Assembly (NCBI RefSeq): GCF_002127965.1 | Contig: NZ_CP018787.1 | Coordinates: 124,001-188,000 of the forward strand | Direction of reading: 5' to 3' | Length of the DNA stretch: 64,000 nt | Source of the DNA: Oxalobacter formigenes | GTDB lineage: Bacteria; Pseudomonadota; Gammaproteobacteria; Burkholderiales; Burkholderiaceae_D | Shown: positions 47,248 to 57,549 of the stretch, piece after piece | How positions within the stretch are numbered: position 1 is the first letter of the stretch | How the letters are laid out: the number at the start of each line of letters is the position of its first letter | Made by a program: the position numbers and the translations under genes | Notes under the pieces: model-generated | What the model was told of the DNA's origin: nothing | Databases searched by the model: none | Seen by the model: only the letters and a program-made list of their open reading frames with translations

Positions 47248-48051
47248 GTGTCCAATATAGTCGAAATTCGCGATCTGGTTTTCGGTTACGGAGACCGCGA
47301 GATCCTCTCTGGCATCAACATGACTTTTCCACGTGGAAAAGTAATTGCCATCATGGGTGGTTCCGGCTCGGGAAAAACGACTATATTGCGCCTGATCGGT
47401 GGCCAGTTGCTTGCCAGGGCGGGACAGGTTATGGTCGATGGAGAGGAAGTCAATGGCCTTGATACGGCTGAACTGTACAAATTGCGTCGTAAAATGGGGA
47501 TGCTGTTTCAATATGGCGCACTCTTTACTGATTTGTCCGTTTTTGAAAATGTAGCCTTTCCCCTGCGGGAACAGACCGACCTGCCCGAAGAACTGATCCG
47601 GGATCTCGTCCTGATGAAGCTGAATGCGGTCGGACTGCGCAATGCAGCCCAACTGGAACCGGGTGAAATTTCCGGTGGTATGGCCCGACGTGTCGCACTG
47701 GCGCGTGCCATTGCACTTGATCCCCAGCTTATTCTTTATGATGAACCGTTTGCCGGTCTGGACCCTATCTCGATGGGTGTCACGGCAAACCTGATCCGCA
47801 AGTTAAACGACGCACTTCATTCGACGTCCGTTCTGGTGTCACACGATGTCACGGAATCATTCTCCATTGCCGACTACGTTTATTTCATCTCTTCAGGAAA
47901 AATCGTGGCAGAAGGCACACCGGCTGAAATGATGGAATCGGCCGATCCTTATGTACGGCAATTCGTCCATGCCGAAACCGACGGTCCGGTTCCTTTCCAT
48001 TACCCGGGTCCCTCTTTTGCAGAGGACCTCGGACTGGAGAAAGCATCATGA
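47248..48051 (+). CDS. mlaF: MlaF, ATPase of the Mla phospholipid transporter
   Basis: 267 residues from GTG 47248 (MSNIVEIRDL); a TTG 18 bases upstream is the alternative and neither has a good ribosome binding site. ABC ATPase with Walker A GGSGSGKTT, signature SGGMARRVALARA (the family's SGGM variant) and Walker B LILYDEPFAGLDP. Powers retrograde or anterograde phospholipid movement between the membranes with MlaE, D, B and C. Overlaps mlaE by four bases. A TACAAT at 47211-47216 may belong to the operon promoter. Confidence 0.94.
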   Translation: MSNIVEIRDLVFGYGDREILSGINMTFPRGKVIAIMGGSGSGKTTILRLIGGQLLARAGQVMVDGEEVNGLDTAELYKLRRKMGMLFQYGALFTDLSVFENVAFPLREQTDLPEELIRDLVLMKLNAVGLRNAAQLEPGEISGGMARRVALARAIALDPQLILYDEPFAGLDPISMGVTANLIRKLNDALHSTSVLVSHDVTESFSIADYVYFISSGKIVAEGTPAEMMESADPYVRQFVHAETDGPVPFHYPGPSFAEDLGLEKAS

Positions 48052-48824
48052 GCAATTTCGTCAGCAATCTGGGGTACAAGACACGAAAACTGATCGACAA
48101 CATCGGTTACGCCACCCGTATTTTCGCGACAATGTTTAAGGCACTCCCCCAGATTTTGAAACGGCCGCGGCTCATTACTGACCAAATTTTTTTCATCGGT
48201 AACAAATCGCTCCTGATTATCTGTGTATCCGGCCTGTTCGTCGGTTTCGTTCTCGGGCTTCAGGGCTATTACATCCTGATCCGTTACGGTTCCGAACAGG
48301 CTTTGGGGGTTATGGTTGCGCTTTCACTCACACGTGAACTGGGGCCTGTCGTAACGGCCCTGCTTTATGCAGGACGTGCCGGAACCTCGCTGACAGCCGA
48401 AATAGGATTGATGAAAGCCGGGGAACAGCTGGCTGCCATGGACATGATGGCCGTCAATCCGGTAGATCGCATTCTTGCTCCACGCTTCTGGGCCGGTATT
48501 ATCTCAATGCCCTTGCTGGCGACCCTGTTCAGTGCAGCCGGTGTGATCGGCGGCTACATTGTCGGTGTCGTATTGATCGGGGTGGACGATGGTGCTTTCT
48601 GGTCACAAATGCAGCAGGGTGTCGATATATGGAACGATATCGGTAATGGTGTGATCAAAAGTCTTGTATTCGGTTTTGCCGTCACCTTCATGGCCCTGTT
48701 TCAGGGATACGAAGCCCGGCCGACTCCTGAAGGTGTTTCAAGCGCGACAACAAGAACTGTTGTGTACTCGTCTTTACTTGTTTTGTGGCTGGATTTCATC
48801 ATGACAGCCTTAATGTTTAACTAA
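48048..48824 (+). CDS. mlaE: MlaE, permease of the Mla transporter
   Basis: 258 residues, five to six membrane segments. The MlaE signature SLTRELGPVVTALLYAGRAG and LMKAGEQLAAMDMMAVNP are clear, as is the C-terminal GVSSATTRTVVYSSLLVL. Inner-membrane core that holds the MlaD hexamer. Its ATG overlaps the mlaF stop (ATGA). Confidence 0.95.
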   Translation: MSNFVSNLGYKTRKLIDNIGYATRIFATMFKALPQILKRPRLITDQIFFIGNKSLLIICVSGLFVGFVLGLQGYYILIRYGSEQALGVMVALSLTRELGPVVTALLYAGRAGTSLTAEIGLMKAGEQLAAMDMMAVNPVDRILAPRFWAGIISMPLLATLFSAAGVIGGYIVGVVLIGVDDGAFWSQMQQGVDIWNDIGNGVIKSLVFGFAVTFMALFQGYEARPTPEGVSSATTRTVVYSSLLVLWLDFIMTALMFN

Positions 48825-48909
48825 TTTTTAATCGGCGCTTACGAATAAAACACATTCAACCTATAATAAGTTTTATTGAAAGCGCGGAGCATCGATAGAG
48901 GGTTTGTTC

Positions 48910-49365
48910 ATGCAACGTAAACCATTGGATATCTGGGTCGGTTTTTTTGTTTTGCTGGGAGCGGCAGCCTTGATGTTTCTTGCCCTGAAAGCAGGTAACA
49001 TGAGCTCGCTTTCCTTTGACAAAACGTACACTGTCTCTTCCCGATTCGATAACATCGGCGGACTGAAGCCACGCGCGCCAGTCAAAAGCGCCGGTGTTGT
49101 TGTCGGCCGGGTCGGCGATATCTCGTTTGACGATCAGGATTATCGTGCACTCGTGACACTTCAATTGCAGGAAAAATACAAATTTCCGAAAGACAGCAGT
49201 GCAAAAATTTTGACATCCGGCCTGTTGGGTGAGCAATACATCGGCATTGAACCCGGCGGTGATGAAACATATCTTGCATCAGGCGATCAAATCCAGATGA
49301 CGCAATCCGCGATCGTTCTGGAAAACCTGATCAGCCAGTTTATTTACAGTAAGGCTACAGAATAA
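48910..49365 (+). CDS. mlaD: MlaD, MCE-domain substrate-binding subunit
   Basis: 151 residues from ATG 48910 (AGAGGG 6 bases upstream). One N-terminal membrane anchor (WVGFFVLLGAAALMFLAL) and one MCE domain (YTVSSRFDNIGGLKPRAPVK to SGLLGEQYIGIEPGG). It lacks most of the C-terminal helical tail of E. coli MlaD (183 residues); that helix lines the hexamer pore, but short forms are usual in this group. The gene is intact. Confidence 0.93.
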   Translation: MQRKPLDIWVGFFVLLGAAALMFLALKAGNMSSLSFDKTYTVSSRFDNIGGLKPRAPVKSAGVVVGRVGDISFDDQDYRALVTLQLQEKYKFPKDSSAKILTSGLLGEQYIGIEPGGDETYLASGDQIQMTQSAIVLENLISQFIYSKATE

Positions 49366-49376
49366 GGGTAACCTAA

Positions 49377-50354
49377 ATGAGTTATTTGAAACGACTTGCC
49401 AAGCCCGCAGTTGCCATTATGGCTTCTGTCTGCATCATGACGGGTTGTGCCACCAAAAACCCGAACGACCCGTTTGAAAACTACAACCGGGTCATGTTCA
49501 ACGTCAATGAAGCTTTCGACCATACGGCGTTCAAGCCTTTGGCCATGCTTTACGACACTGTCATGCCCGACTTTGCCCAGACAATAGTGACCAATTTCTT
49601 CGGCAACATCAACGACGTCTGGTATGCATTCAACAATCTGCTGCAGGGTCAGGGTGAAAAAGGGATGACCGATGTCGCCCGTGTGATGGTTAACTCCGTT
49701 TTCGGACTCGGCGGCGTCATTGACGTCGCATCGAATCTCAATATGCCGAAATATCGTGCCGATTTCGGCCAGACTCTCGGTGTATGGGGTATGGAAGCAG
49801 GTCCTTACGTTGTTTTGCCTCTCATTGGACCATCTACCTTGCGTGACACAATTGCACTCCCTGCCGAATGGTATGGCGATGCATGGAGCTATGTCGACAA
49901 TGTCCGGCTTCGTAATGCCGGTCTTATCGTGAGAGCCGTCAATTACCGTGCCGCCTTGCTGGATGCGTCTTCTCTTGTCGACGATGCCGCTCTCGACAAA
50001 TATGAATTCATGCGCGACGCATATCTCCAGCGTCGTTACAAGCAGGTTCATGGTGAAGCGGCCGATACCAGCGATGAATGGGTTGAATTGACTTCCGCCG
50101 ATCCGGCTCTGAAATCCGATACTGACGCTGAACAAACCGAAGCGATTGTCAAACCGGTCGTAACGGAAAACAAGGCTGATTCTGCTATCGTCAAACCGCT
50201 TATATCCGAAAACATGACTGACTCTGCCATCGTCAAGCCAGTGGTGTCAGAAAACAAGGCTGAACAGGTCATTGTCAAACCGGTCATCAGCAAAAACGAA
50301 ACGCTTATCGATGTATCACAGAATGAATCCGGCAAAACGGATTCAGTTATTTAA
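49377..50354 (+). CDS. mlaA: MlaA (VacJ) lipoprotein with C-terminal repeat tail
   Basis: 325 residues. Lipoprotein signal peptide (lipobox MTGC, Cys24). The MlaA core, about residues 30-230, with NDPFENYNRVMFNVNEAFD and VNSVFGLGGVIDVASN, forms the outer-membrane channel that extracts misplaced phospholipid. Beyond the usual length it carries a tail with four 14-residue repeats (residues 256-311) of the form (A/V)IVKP(V/L)(V/I)(T/S)xN, encoded by four consecutive 42-bp units. The tail is unlike the core and probably extended. Placed between mlaD and mlaC. Confidence 0.93.
   Translation: MSYLKRLAKPAVAIMASVCIMTGCATKNPNDPFENYNRVMFNVNEAFDHTAFKPLAMLYDTVMPDFAQTIVTNFFGNINDVWYAFNNLLQGQGEKGMTDVARVMVNSVFGLGGVIDVASNLNMPKYRADFGQTLGVWGMEAGPYVVLPLIGPSTLRDTIALPAEWYGDAWSYVDNVRLRNAGLIVRAVNYRAALLDASSLVDDAALDKYEFMRDAYLQRRYKQVHGEAADTSDEWVELTSADPALKSDTDAEQTEAIVKPVVTENKADSAIVKPLISENMTDSAIVKPVVSENKAEQVIVKPVISKNETLIDVSQNESGKTDSVI
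50142..50309 (+). repeat. Four 42-bp tandem repeats inside mlaA
   Basis: Units at 50142-50183, 50184-50225, 50226-50267 and 50268-50309, in frame. Each begins with a codon for Ala or Val followed by ATTGTCAA or ATCGTCAA and encodes a 14-residue unit around IVKP. The units are diverged (notably the fourth), so this is an older expansion rather than a recent slippage. Confidence 0.85.
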
Positions 50355-50388
50355 GTATTGTATTCATTATTATTTTTTATAACCCAAA

Positions 50389-51024
50389 ATGAAAATCCTG
50401 AAAAACTGGTTTGTCCTCCTGATGGCTGTTTGCGTATTGGGCTTTTCCGCATCCGCCCATGCGATGGAAGCTCCTGATGCACTGATCAAACGTATCAGCA
50501 AGGAAGTCATCGATACGGCAAAAACCAATAAAGAACTCAAAAAAGGCAATCAAAAACAGATTTACGCTTTTGTTCAAAAGAAAATTTTCCCGTACGTCGA
50601 TTTTCAACGTATGACCGCTCTGGCTGCAGGCCGGTACTGGCGTCAGGCTACTCCTGCCCAGAAAACCCAGCTGACCAATGAATTCCGCGATCTGCTGGTT
50701 CATACCTATTCGAATGCCATTACCAAAGTCGACAACCAGAGAGTTGAATTCAAACCTGTACGTATGGCACCTAACGCTACTGAAGTTGTCGTACAAACCC
50801 GTATCATCCAGCCTCGTGGTGGCGAACCTATTGAATTGAGCTATCGTTTGTCCAAAACGGCAAACGGCTGGAAAATCTATGACATCAACGTTCTGGGTGC
50901 ATGGCTTGTCGAAACGTACAAGGGCACCTTCGCCAGCGAAATCAGCCGTAGCGGTATTGATGGCCTGATTCGTACCCTGGCCCAGAAAAACAAACAGCTT
51001 GCCGCTGGCAAAGCCGCTAATTGA
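50389..51024 (+). CDS. mlaC: MlaC, periplasmic phospholipid-binding protein
   Basis: 211 residues. Signal peptide (MKILKNWFVLLMAVCVLGFSASAHA) followed by the MlaC/Ttg2D fold: FPYVDFQRMTALAAGRYWR, LLVHTYSNAITKVDNQ and the C-terminal WKIYDINVLGAWLVETYKGTF. It ferries phospholipid between MlaA at the outer membrane and MlaFEDB. Complete. Confidence 0.94.
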   Translation: MKILKNWFVLLMAVCVLGFSASAHAMEAPDALIKRISKEVIDTAKTNKELKKGNQKQIYAFVQKKIFPYVDFQRMTALAAGRYWRQATPAQKTQLTNEFRDLLVHTYSNAITKVDNQRVEFKPVRMAPNATEVVVQTRIIQPRGGEPIELSYRLSKTANGWKIYDINVLGAWLVETYKGTFASEISRSGIDGLIRTLAQKNKQLAAGKAAN

Positions 51025-51048
51025 TACTAACTTTGTCTGGTCGTATTC

Positions 51049-51309
51049 ATGTCTTTTACCGTTTCAACATTGAACTTTCTCAATGCCAAACAAATCCTTG
51101 AAGAAGGATTGAAAGCCATTGCGAATGGTGAACATGAATGCGACCTTTCAAAACTCGAACAGGTCGATTCTGCAAGCGTTGCGGTATTACTGGCCTGGCA
51201 AAAGACGGCAAGACAAAACAAGCTGCACCTCCGATTCATAAATACTCCTGAAAGCCTGATCAGTCTGGCATCCCTTTACGGAGTATCCGAGCTGTTGGCC
51301 CTGTCATAA
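51049..51309 (+). CDS. mlaB: MlaB, STAS-domain subunit
   Basis: 86 residues, a single STAS domain (CDLSKLEQVDSASVAVLLAWQ contains the typical D-S loop). Binds MlaF and regulates the ATPase. Last gene of mlaFEDACB; 25 bp after mlaC. Confidence 0.88.
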   Translation: MSFTVSTLNFLNAKQILEEGLKAIANGEHECDLSKLEQVDSASVAVLLAWQKTARQNKLHLRFINTPESLISLASLYGVSELLALS

Positions 51310-51394
51310 TCCCGGCGTCATTCAAGACTGCCTTTCGGTCAATCCTGAATATGTTTTTCAGACAGATACGTTCTTTCTCTTTTGATGTTTCCGT

Positions 51395-52309
51395 ATGAGC
51401 GCTATCGATATCCGCCACATCAGTAAATGTTATCGTTCCTTGCAGGCATTGAAGGACGTTACATTTTCTATTGAAGAAGGAGAGTTCTTCGGTCTGCTCG
51501 GCCCGAACGGCGCCGGAAAAACAACCCTGATTTCCATCATGGCCGGTCTGGTGAAAGCCGACACGGGAAATGTCACCATATTGGGTCATGACGTGGTCAT
51601 GGATTATCAGGCAGCACGAAAAAGCCTCGGAGTCGTCCCGCAGGAACTGGTTTTCGACCCGTTTTTTACCGTCAGGGAAACCTTGCGGCTGCAATCCGGT
51701 TATTTCGGGCTGAAAAACAATGACGACTGGATCGATGAAGTCATTTCCAATCTGGATTTGAGTGACAAGGCAGACACGAACATGAGGGCCCTGTCGGGGG
51801 GGATGAAACGTCGTGTTCTGGTAGCACAGGCGCTGGTACACAAACCACCGGTCATTGTTCTGGATGAACCGACGGCCGGAGTCGATGTCGAATTGCGCCA
51901 GACGCTGTGGCAATTCATAGGGCGTCTGAATCGTGAAGGGCATACCATTGTCCTGACGACACATTATCTTGAAGAAGCCCAGACATGGTGCGACAGGATC
52001 GCGATGATGAAAAGCGGCAAAGTGGTGGCTCTGGATACTACAGAAGCACTGCTGCATCGCATTTCAGAATCAAAACTGATATTCAAGCTGGATGATCATG
52101 AATTGCCGGACAGTCTGAAGACTTTTGTTTCGCAGTGCGATATATCGCCGGGCTCGAAAACGTGGACTTTGCGTATCAATCACTATTCAGACATTGAAGA
52201 AATTCTGTCCGAGCTCAGAAAACACGACATTGTCATTTCCGATCTGCAATTCAGGCAGGCTGATCTGGAAGACGTATTTTTGCAATTGATGGATACATCG
52301 GGAAACTGA
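51395..52309 (+). CDS. yadG: ABC transporter ATP-binding protein (YadG type)
   Basis: 304 residues. Walker A GPNGAGKTT (about 37-45), signature LSGGMKRRVLVAQAL, Walker B VIVLDEPTAGVD and H-loop LTTHYLEEAQ, followed by a roughly 80-residue C-terminal regulatory extension. Paired with the permease one base downstream as an ABC-2 exporter of unknown substrate. The pair sits between mla and murA in many betaproteobacteria. Confidence 0.9.
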   Translation: MSAIDIRHISKCYRSLQALKDVTFSIEEGEFFGLLGPNGAGKTTLISIMAGLVKADTGNVTILGHDVVMDYQAARKSLGVVPQELVFDPFFTVRETLRLQSGYFGLKNNDDWIDEVISNLDLSDKADTNMRALSGGMKRRVLVAQALVHKPPVIVLDEPTAGVDVELRQTLWQFIGRLNREGHTIVLTTHYLEEAQTWCDRIAMMKSGKVVALDTTEALLHRISESKLIFKLDDHELPDSLKTFVSQCDISPGSKTWTLRINHYSDIEEILSELRKHDIVISDLQFRQADLEDVFLQLMDTSGN

Positions 52310-52310
52310 C

Positions 52311-53072
52311 GTGCTGGCTACCACTTTTCGAACCCTGTTTTACAAGGAAATTTTGCGTTTCTGGAAAGTCGCGACCCAGACCATTACTGCGCCTGTCCTG
52401 ACCGCATTACTGTATCTGCTGATTTTCGGACATGCTCTTGAAGACTATGTGCAGGTTTATCCTGGAGTCGGTTATACGGCTTTTCTGGTTCCCGGTCTGG
52501 TCATGATGAGCCTGCTCCAGAATTCCTTTGCGAATTCGTCGTCTTCCCTGATCCAGTCGAAAATCAACGGCAGTCTGGTCTTCATACTGCTTTCGCCCAT
52601 CTCGCACTGGGAACTGTATCTCGCCTATATGCTTGCCTCTATCGTGAGAGGACTTGTGGTCGGAATCGGCGTATTCGTGGTAACCATCTGGTTTGCACAA
52701 CCCTCCTTTTATTCACCGCTCTGGATTGTCCTTTTCGCCCTTTTGGGCTCGGCCATATTGGGAACGATGGGTATTATTGCCGGTATCTGGGCGGACAAAT
52801 ATGAACAGCTGGCCACTTTCCAGAATTTCCTGATTATGCCTGCGACATTTCTTTCAGGTGTATTCTATTCCATTCACACGCTGCCCCCGGTCTGGCAAAG
52901 GATTTCCGAATTCAACCCGTTCTTTTATATGGTTGACGGTTTCAGATACGGCTTTTTCGGGCATTCGGACATCAATCCGCTGACAAGCCTGATCATTGTG
53001 AGTATATTTTTTGTATTTTTAGCGTTTTTAGCCGTGCATTTATTGCAAAAAGGATATAAATTGCGCTTTTAG
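52311..53072 (+). CDS. yadH: ABC-2 type permease (YadH type)
   Basis: 253 residues from GTG 52311, one base after the yadG stop. Six hydrophobic segments; the ABC-2 motif GMIMMSLLQ-like VPGLVMMSLLQNSFANSSSS and the FLSGVFYSIHTLPPVWQ loop are typical. Substrate unknown; older annotations call this family multidrug or polysaccharide exporters without proof. Confidence 0.88.
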   Translation: MLATTFRTLFYKEILRFWKVATQTITAPVLTALLYLLIFGHALEDYVQVYPGVGYTAFLVPGLVMMSLLQNSFANSSSSLIQSKINGSLVFILLSPISHWELYLAYMLASIVRGLVVGIGVFVVTIWFAQPSFYSPLWIVLFALLGSAILGTMGIIAGIWADKYEQLATFQNFLIMPATFLSGVFYSIHTLPPVWQRISEFNPFFYMVDGFRYGFFGHSDINPLTSLIIVSIFFVFLAFLAVHLLQKGYKLRF

Positions 53073-53150
53073 CGTTTTTTGAATTGTATATCGGGTGTAA
53101 CTGGTGTTATTCCACGCCGGAATGGACATCGAAAATCAAGAATCATTTAA

Positions 53151-54404
53151 ATGGACAAATTAATCATTAACGGCGGCTATCGCCTCGAAGGCGAGATCGC
53201 GATCTCGGGCGCAAAAAACGCTGCCTTGCCTATTCTCTGCACCAGTCTTCTTACTTCTGACGATATCGAACTCACGAATGTCCCTGAGCTGAAAGACGTT
53301 CAGACCATGCTGAATCTTCTTGAACAGATGGGTGTCAGGATTCGAAAGGAAGACGACAAACTGATTCTGAACGGCAGTGCCGTCAACAATTTCTATGCGC
53401 CGTACGAAATGGTCAAGACCATGAGGGCGGCCATTCTGGTCTTATGTCCGCTGGTTGCCCGTTTCGGCGAAGCCAAGGTTTCGCTGCCCGGCGGTTGCGC
53501 CATCGGTTCCCGTCCGGTTGAACAGCACATCAAAGGTTTGCGCGCTCTGGGTGCGGAAGTGCAAATCGAGGGTGGTTATATTCTGGCCAGGGCGAAAAAG
53601 CTGAAAGGCACCCGTATCGTCACCGATATGATTACCGTGACCGGCACGGAAAACCTTCTGATGGCAGCCACTCTTGCCGAAGGCGAAACCATCATCAAGA
53701 ATGCTGCACGCGAACCGGAAGTGACCGATCTGGCCCTTTTGCTGATCAAGATGGGCGCGAAAATCGAAGGCATCGGTACGGATCGCCTTGTCATTCATGG
53801 CGTCGACCGTTTGCACGGTGCAAAACATGAAGTCATTCCGGACAGGATCGAGACCGGAACCTTCCTTTGCGCCGTTGCCGCAACAGGCGGCGATGTCACA
53901 TTGACGAAAACGCGCGATAATATACTCGAATCCGCTTTGAACAAGATTCGTGAAATGGGTGCAGAGATTGCGTCCGGCACCGACTGGATACATATTAAAA
54001 TGAACCAGCGCCCCAAAGGCGTCAATTTCAGAACGACTGAATACCCGGGATTCCCGACGGATATGCAGGCCCAGTTCATGGCCGTCAACTGTCTTGCCGA
54101 GGATGCAAGCCATGTGATTGAAACGATTTTCGAAAACCGTTTCATGCACGTTCAGGAGTTGAACCGTCTCGGCGCGAGAATCAAGACGGAAGGCAATACC
54201 GCGTTCATCACCGGCGTGGGCAAGCTGGTCGGTGCACCGGTCATGGCAACGGATTTAAGGGCATCCGCCTCGCTCGTCATCGCCGGCTTAGCAGCACAGG
54301 GAGAAACGCACGTCAATCGTATCTATCATCTCGACCGTGGATACGATCAAATGGAAGTCAAGCTGACGGCAGTCGGCGCCAATATTAAAAGAGTCAAAGA
54401 ATGA
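53151..54404 (+). CDS. murA: MurA, UDP-GlcNAc enolpyruvyl transferase
   Basis: 417 residues. First committed step of peptidoglycan synthesis, using PEP. The fosfomycin target Cys116 is in [11 protein letters not shown], so the enzyme should be fosfomycin-sensitive. [10 protein letters not shown] (20-29) and the C-terminal [12 protein letters not shown] are typical. The stop overlaps the hisG start by four bases (ATGA). A bolA/ibaG gene, often next to murA in relatives, is missing: only 78 bp separate yadH and murA. Confidence 0.96.
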   Translation: MDKLIINGGYRLEGEIAISGAKNAALPILCTSLLTSDDIELTNVPELKDVQTMLNLLEQMGVRIRKEDDKLILNGSAVNNFYAPYEMVKTMRAAILVLCPLVARFGEAKVSLPGGCAIGSRPVEQHIKGLRALGAEVQIEGGYILARAKKLKGTRIVTDMITVTGTENLLMAATLAEGETIIKNAAREPEVTDLALLLIKMGAKIEGIGTDRLVIHGVDRLHGAKHEVIPDRIETGTFLCAVAATGGDVTLTKTRDNILESALNKIREMGAEIASGTDWIHIKMNQRPKGVNFRTTEYPGFPTDMQAQFMAVNCLAEDASHVIETIFENRFMHVQELNRLGARIKTEGNTAFITGVGKLVGAPVMATDLRASASLVIAGLAAQGETHVNRIYHLDRGYDQMEVKLTAVGANIKRVKE

Positions 54405-55090
54405 ACCAGACCGAAGTGAAACCGCAGGAATTGATTCTTGCGTTGTCAAAGGGAAGAATTTTCGAGGAAACGATACCGCTTCTGAAAGAAGCCGGCATCA
54501 CCGTTCTGGAAGATCCCGAAACGTCCAGAAAACTGATACTGCCGACGAACAAGCCACAGGTTCGCGTGATCATCGTCCGTGCAACCGACGTTCCGACTTA
54601 TGTCCAGTACGGCGCGGCTGACTTCGGCGTCGCCGGCAAGGACGTATTGCAGGAAAACGGCAATACGGGCCTTTATCAGCCGATTGATTTACAGATCGCC
54701 AAATGCCGTCTGTCAGTTGCTGTCCGAAACGGCTTCGATTATGAAAACGCCATCCGGCAGGGCATGCGTTTAAGAGTCGCCAGCAAATATGTTCAGGCTG
54801 CAAGGGAACACTTCGCGAAAAAAGGCATCCACGTCGATATCATCAAGCTGTACGGTTCCATGGAACTGGCTCCACTGGTAGGCTTGTCCGACGTTATCGT
54901 CGATCTGGTCAGCACGGGCAACACCCTGAAAGCCAACAATTTGGTCGAAGTCGAACAGATTCAGGAAATCACGTCCCGCCTGATCGTCAATCAGGCGTCT
55001 CTTAAATTGAAACGTCAGATGTTACAGCCTATACTGGATGCATTCAAGGCTGCCTCAGCCGAACCTGAACCTGACCAACAAACTGTGTGA
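54401..55090 (+). CDS. hisG: HisG, ATP phosphoribosyltransferase (short form)
   Basis: 229 residues. Condenses ATP and PRPP, the first step of histidine synthesis. [20 protein letters not shown] and [15 protein letters not shown] (the PRPP loop) are present. The short form lacks the C-terminal ACT-like regulatory domain and needs HisZ, which is not in this window. First gene of the complete his operon, coupled to murA by a four-base overlap. Confidence 0.96.
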   Translation: MNQTEVKPQELILALSKGRIFEETIPLLKEAGITVLEDPETSRKLILPTNKPQVRVIIVRATDVPTYVQYGAADFGVAGKDVLQENGNTGLYQPIDLQIAKCRLSVAVRNGFDYENAIRQGMRLRVASKYVQAAREHFAKKGIHVDIIKLYGSMELAPLVGLSDVIVDLVSTGNTLKANNLVEVEQIQEITSRLIVNQASLKLKRQMLQPILDAFKAASAEPEPDQQTV

Positions 55091-55098
55091 GTGCCCAT

Positions 55099-56415
55099 AT
55101 GACTGTTCAAATTCGCAAGTTATCGACTACTGACTCCGATTTCGCCAAACAGCTTTCCGGTGTTCTGGCATTCGAAGCCAGGGAAGACGAATCCATCAAT
55201 ACTGTTGTCGCCAACGTTTTGAATGACGTTAGGGAAAACGGCGACAAGGCTGTTCTGGAATATACGAAACGCTTTGACCGGCTCGCGCTGGGTTCGGGTG
55301 CCGAACTGGAAATTTCCAGAGAAGAATGTGAAGCGGCACTGGCTTCGCTGGCACCTGAACGTCGCAAGGCACTGGAAGTGGCTGCGGAACGGGTCCGGAT
55401 CTATCACGAACACCAGAAGAAATCCTGCGGCAGTGACGGTTATTCGTTTACCGATGAAGACGGCACTTCTCTCGGCCAAAAAGTTACTCCGTTAGACAGC
55501 GTCGGCATTTATGTCCCTGGAGGAAAAGCGGCTTATCCTTCATCCGTGCTGATGAACGCCATTCCGGCACAAGTTGCCGGTGTGAAGGAAATCGTTATGG
55601 TCGTTCCGACTCCGGACGGCGCCAGAAACGAACTCGTTCTGGCAGCAGCGGCCCTGTCCGGTGTCACCCGGGTTTTCACGATCGGTGGTGCACAGGCTAT
55701 CGGCGCACTGGCTTATGGAACCGAAACGATTCCATCCGTCGACAAGATCGTCGGGCCGGGCAACGCTTACGTTGCCGCTGCCAAACGCCGTGTTTTCGGG
55801 ACGGTCGGTATCGACATGATTGCCGGGCCTTCCGAAATTCTGGTCATCTGCGATGGCAAAACGAATCCTGACTGGATAGCGATGGATCTGTTCTCACAGG
55901 CCGAGCACGATGAAATGGCGCAATCCATTCTCATTTGTCCTGATGCCGCTTATCTGGATCAGGTTAATGAAAGCATCCAGAAACTCCTGCCGAACATGAT
56001 CCGCAAGGATATCATCACCACGTCGCTGTCCAAACGCGCTGCGATGATTCATGTCAAGAACATGGAAGAGGCCTGCGAAATCGCCAACAGCATCGCGCCA
56101 GAACATCTGGAAATTTCGGCTGAAAATCCCGAGAAGTGGGAAAAACTGATCCGTCATGCCGGTTCCATTTTCCTTGGACGTTTTACATCCGAAGCGCTTG
56201 GCGACTATTGTGCCGGGCCGAATCACGTCCTGCCGACTTCACGTACGGCCCGTTTCTCATCCCCATTGGGTGTTTATGATTTCCAGAAGCGTTCCAGCCT
56301 GATTTGTGTCAGCGAAAAAGGGGCGCAAACATTGGGTAAAATCGCCGTCGAACTGGCAACCGGCGAAGGACTGGAAGCACATGCAAAGAGTGCCGGATTC
56401 AGACTTAAAAATTAA
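55099..56415 (+). CDS. hisD: HisD, histidinol dehydrogenase
   Basis: 438 residues from ATG 55099; GTG 55087 overlaps the hisG stop and is also possible. Zinc enzyme oxidising histidinol to histidine. [48 protein letters not shown] (zinc ligands Gln and His) and the C-terminal [19 protein letters not shown] are intact. Confidence 0.96.
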   Translation: MTVQIRKLSTTDSDFAKQLSGVLAFEAREDESINTVVANVLNDVRENGDKAVLEYTKRFDRLALGSGAELEISREECEAALASLAPERRKALEVAAERVRIYHEHQKKSCGSDGYSFTDEDGTSLGQKVTPLDSVGIYVPGGKAAYPSSVLMNAIPAQVAGVKEIVMVVPTPDGARNELVLAAAALSGVTRVFTIGGAQAIGALAYGTETIPSVDKIVGPGNAYVAAAKRRVFGTVGIDMIAGPSEILVICDGKTNPDWIAMDLFSQAEHDEMAQSILICPDAAYLDQVNESIQKLLPNMIRKDIITTSLSKRAAMIHVKNMEEACEIANSIAPEHLEISAENPEKWEKLIRHAGSIFLGRFTSEALGDYCAGPNHVLPTSRTARFSSPLGVYDFQKRSSLICVSEKGAQTLGKIAVELATGEGLEAHAKSAGFRLKN

Positions 56416-56453
56416 CGTCCATAAAGAAATTACCGAAAGCGAACGCTTTGATT

Positions 56454-57533
56454 ATGTCTTTGATTGAAGAAATTATTCGCCCTGACGTCAGGGAAATGTC
56501 GGCTTATCCGGTTCCGGATTCAAACGGCTTTTTGAAACTCGACGCAATGGAAAACCCTTTCCCGTTGCCGGACAATCTGAAAGCCAGGCTGGGAAGTGTA
56601 CTGGCTGAAGTCGCATTGAACCGTTATCCGGTGCCTTCCTATCGGAGCCTCAAGGCCAAAATACGCCAGCACATGGGTATTCCGGAGGGATATGACGTTG
56701 TGCTTGGCAATGGTTCCGACGAACTGATTTCGATCATTGCACTGGCTTGTGCACGAAAAGACAAACCGGCCAAAATTCTGGCTCCCGTTCCCAGTTTTGT
56801 CATGTATGCCTTGTCCGCCCAGATTGCCGGAATGGAATTCGTTGGGGTTCCGCTGAAAGCCGATCTGACACTGGATCTGGACGCCATGCTTGCCGCCATC
56901 AAAAAAGAACGTCCGGCCGTCGTGTATCTTGCCAATCCGCACAATCCGACAGGCACCCTGTTTACGGATGACGAAATCGTCAGCATCATCAGGGCAATGG
57001 AAAATATCGGTCTTGTCATCAGCGACGAAGCCTATCAGCCATTCGCCGAAGCCAGTTTCATGAACCGGTTGCCGGAATTCCCCAATCTGCTCGTGATGAG
57101 AACCGTATCAAAGCTGGGTCTGGCCGGTATCCGTCTGGGCTATATGTCGGCAAGACCGGAATTGCTGGCCGAATTCGACAAGGTGCGACCACCGTACAAC
57201 GTCAATGTATTGACGGAAGCCACTGCCGAATTTGCCATGGACCATATCGACGTCTTCAACAAACAGGCGGAAGTCATCCGTTCGGAACGTGAAAAACTGG
57301 CACTTGCCCTGAAAAGGCTTCCGGGAATTGAAGTGTTTCCGTCCAGAGCCAACTTTTTAACGATTCGGCTACAAAATGCGGATCAAGTCTTCGAAAAATT
57401 GGTCTCACATAAGGTATTAATCAAAAATATCGGTAAAATGCATGCATTGCTTGCGAACTGTCTGCGCATTACCGTCAGTTCTCCAGAGGAGAACAAAGTA
57501 TTTTTAGACAGGTTTAGTGCCTGTATCCAATAA
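56454..57533 (+). CDS. hisC: HisC, histidinol-phosphate aminotransferase
   Basis: 359 residues from ATG 56454 (TTG 56448 is in frame). PLP aminotransferase. [11 protein letters not shown] (substrate Asn/Glu region), [25 protein letters not shown] and the PLP lysine in [15 protein letters not shown] are present. Separate from hisB, with 16 bp between. Confidence 0.94.
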   Translation: MSLIEEIIRPDVREMSAYPVPDSNGFLKLDAMENPFPLPDNLKARLGSVLAEVALNRYPVPSYRSLKAKIRQHMGIPEGYDVVLGNGSDELISIIALACARKDKPAKILAPVPSFVMYALSAQIAGMEFVGVPLKADLTLDLDAMLAAIKKERPAVVYLANPHNPTGTLFTDDEIVSIIRAMENIGLVISDEAYQPFAEASFMNRLPEFPNLLVMRTVSKLGLAGIRLGYMSARPELLAEFDKVRPPYNVNVLTEATAEFAMDHIDVFNKQAEVIRSEREKLALALKRLPGIEVFPSRANFLTIRLQNADQVFEKLVSHKVLIKNIGKMHALLANCLRITVSSPEENKVFLDRFSACIQ

Positions 57534-57549
57534 TCAACTGGGCCTCATT

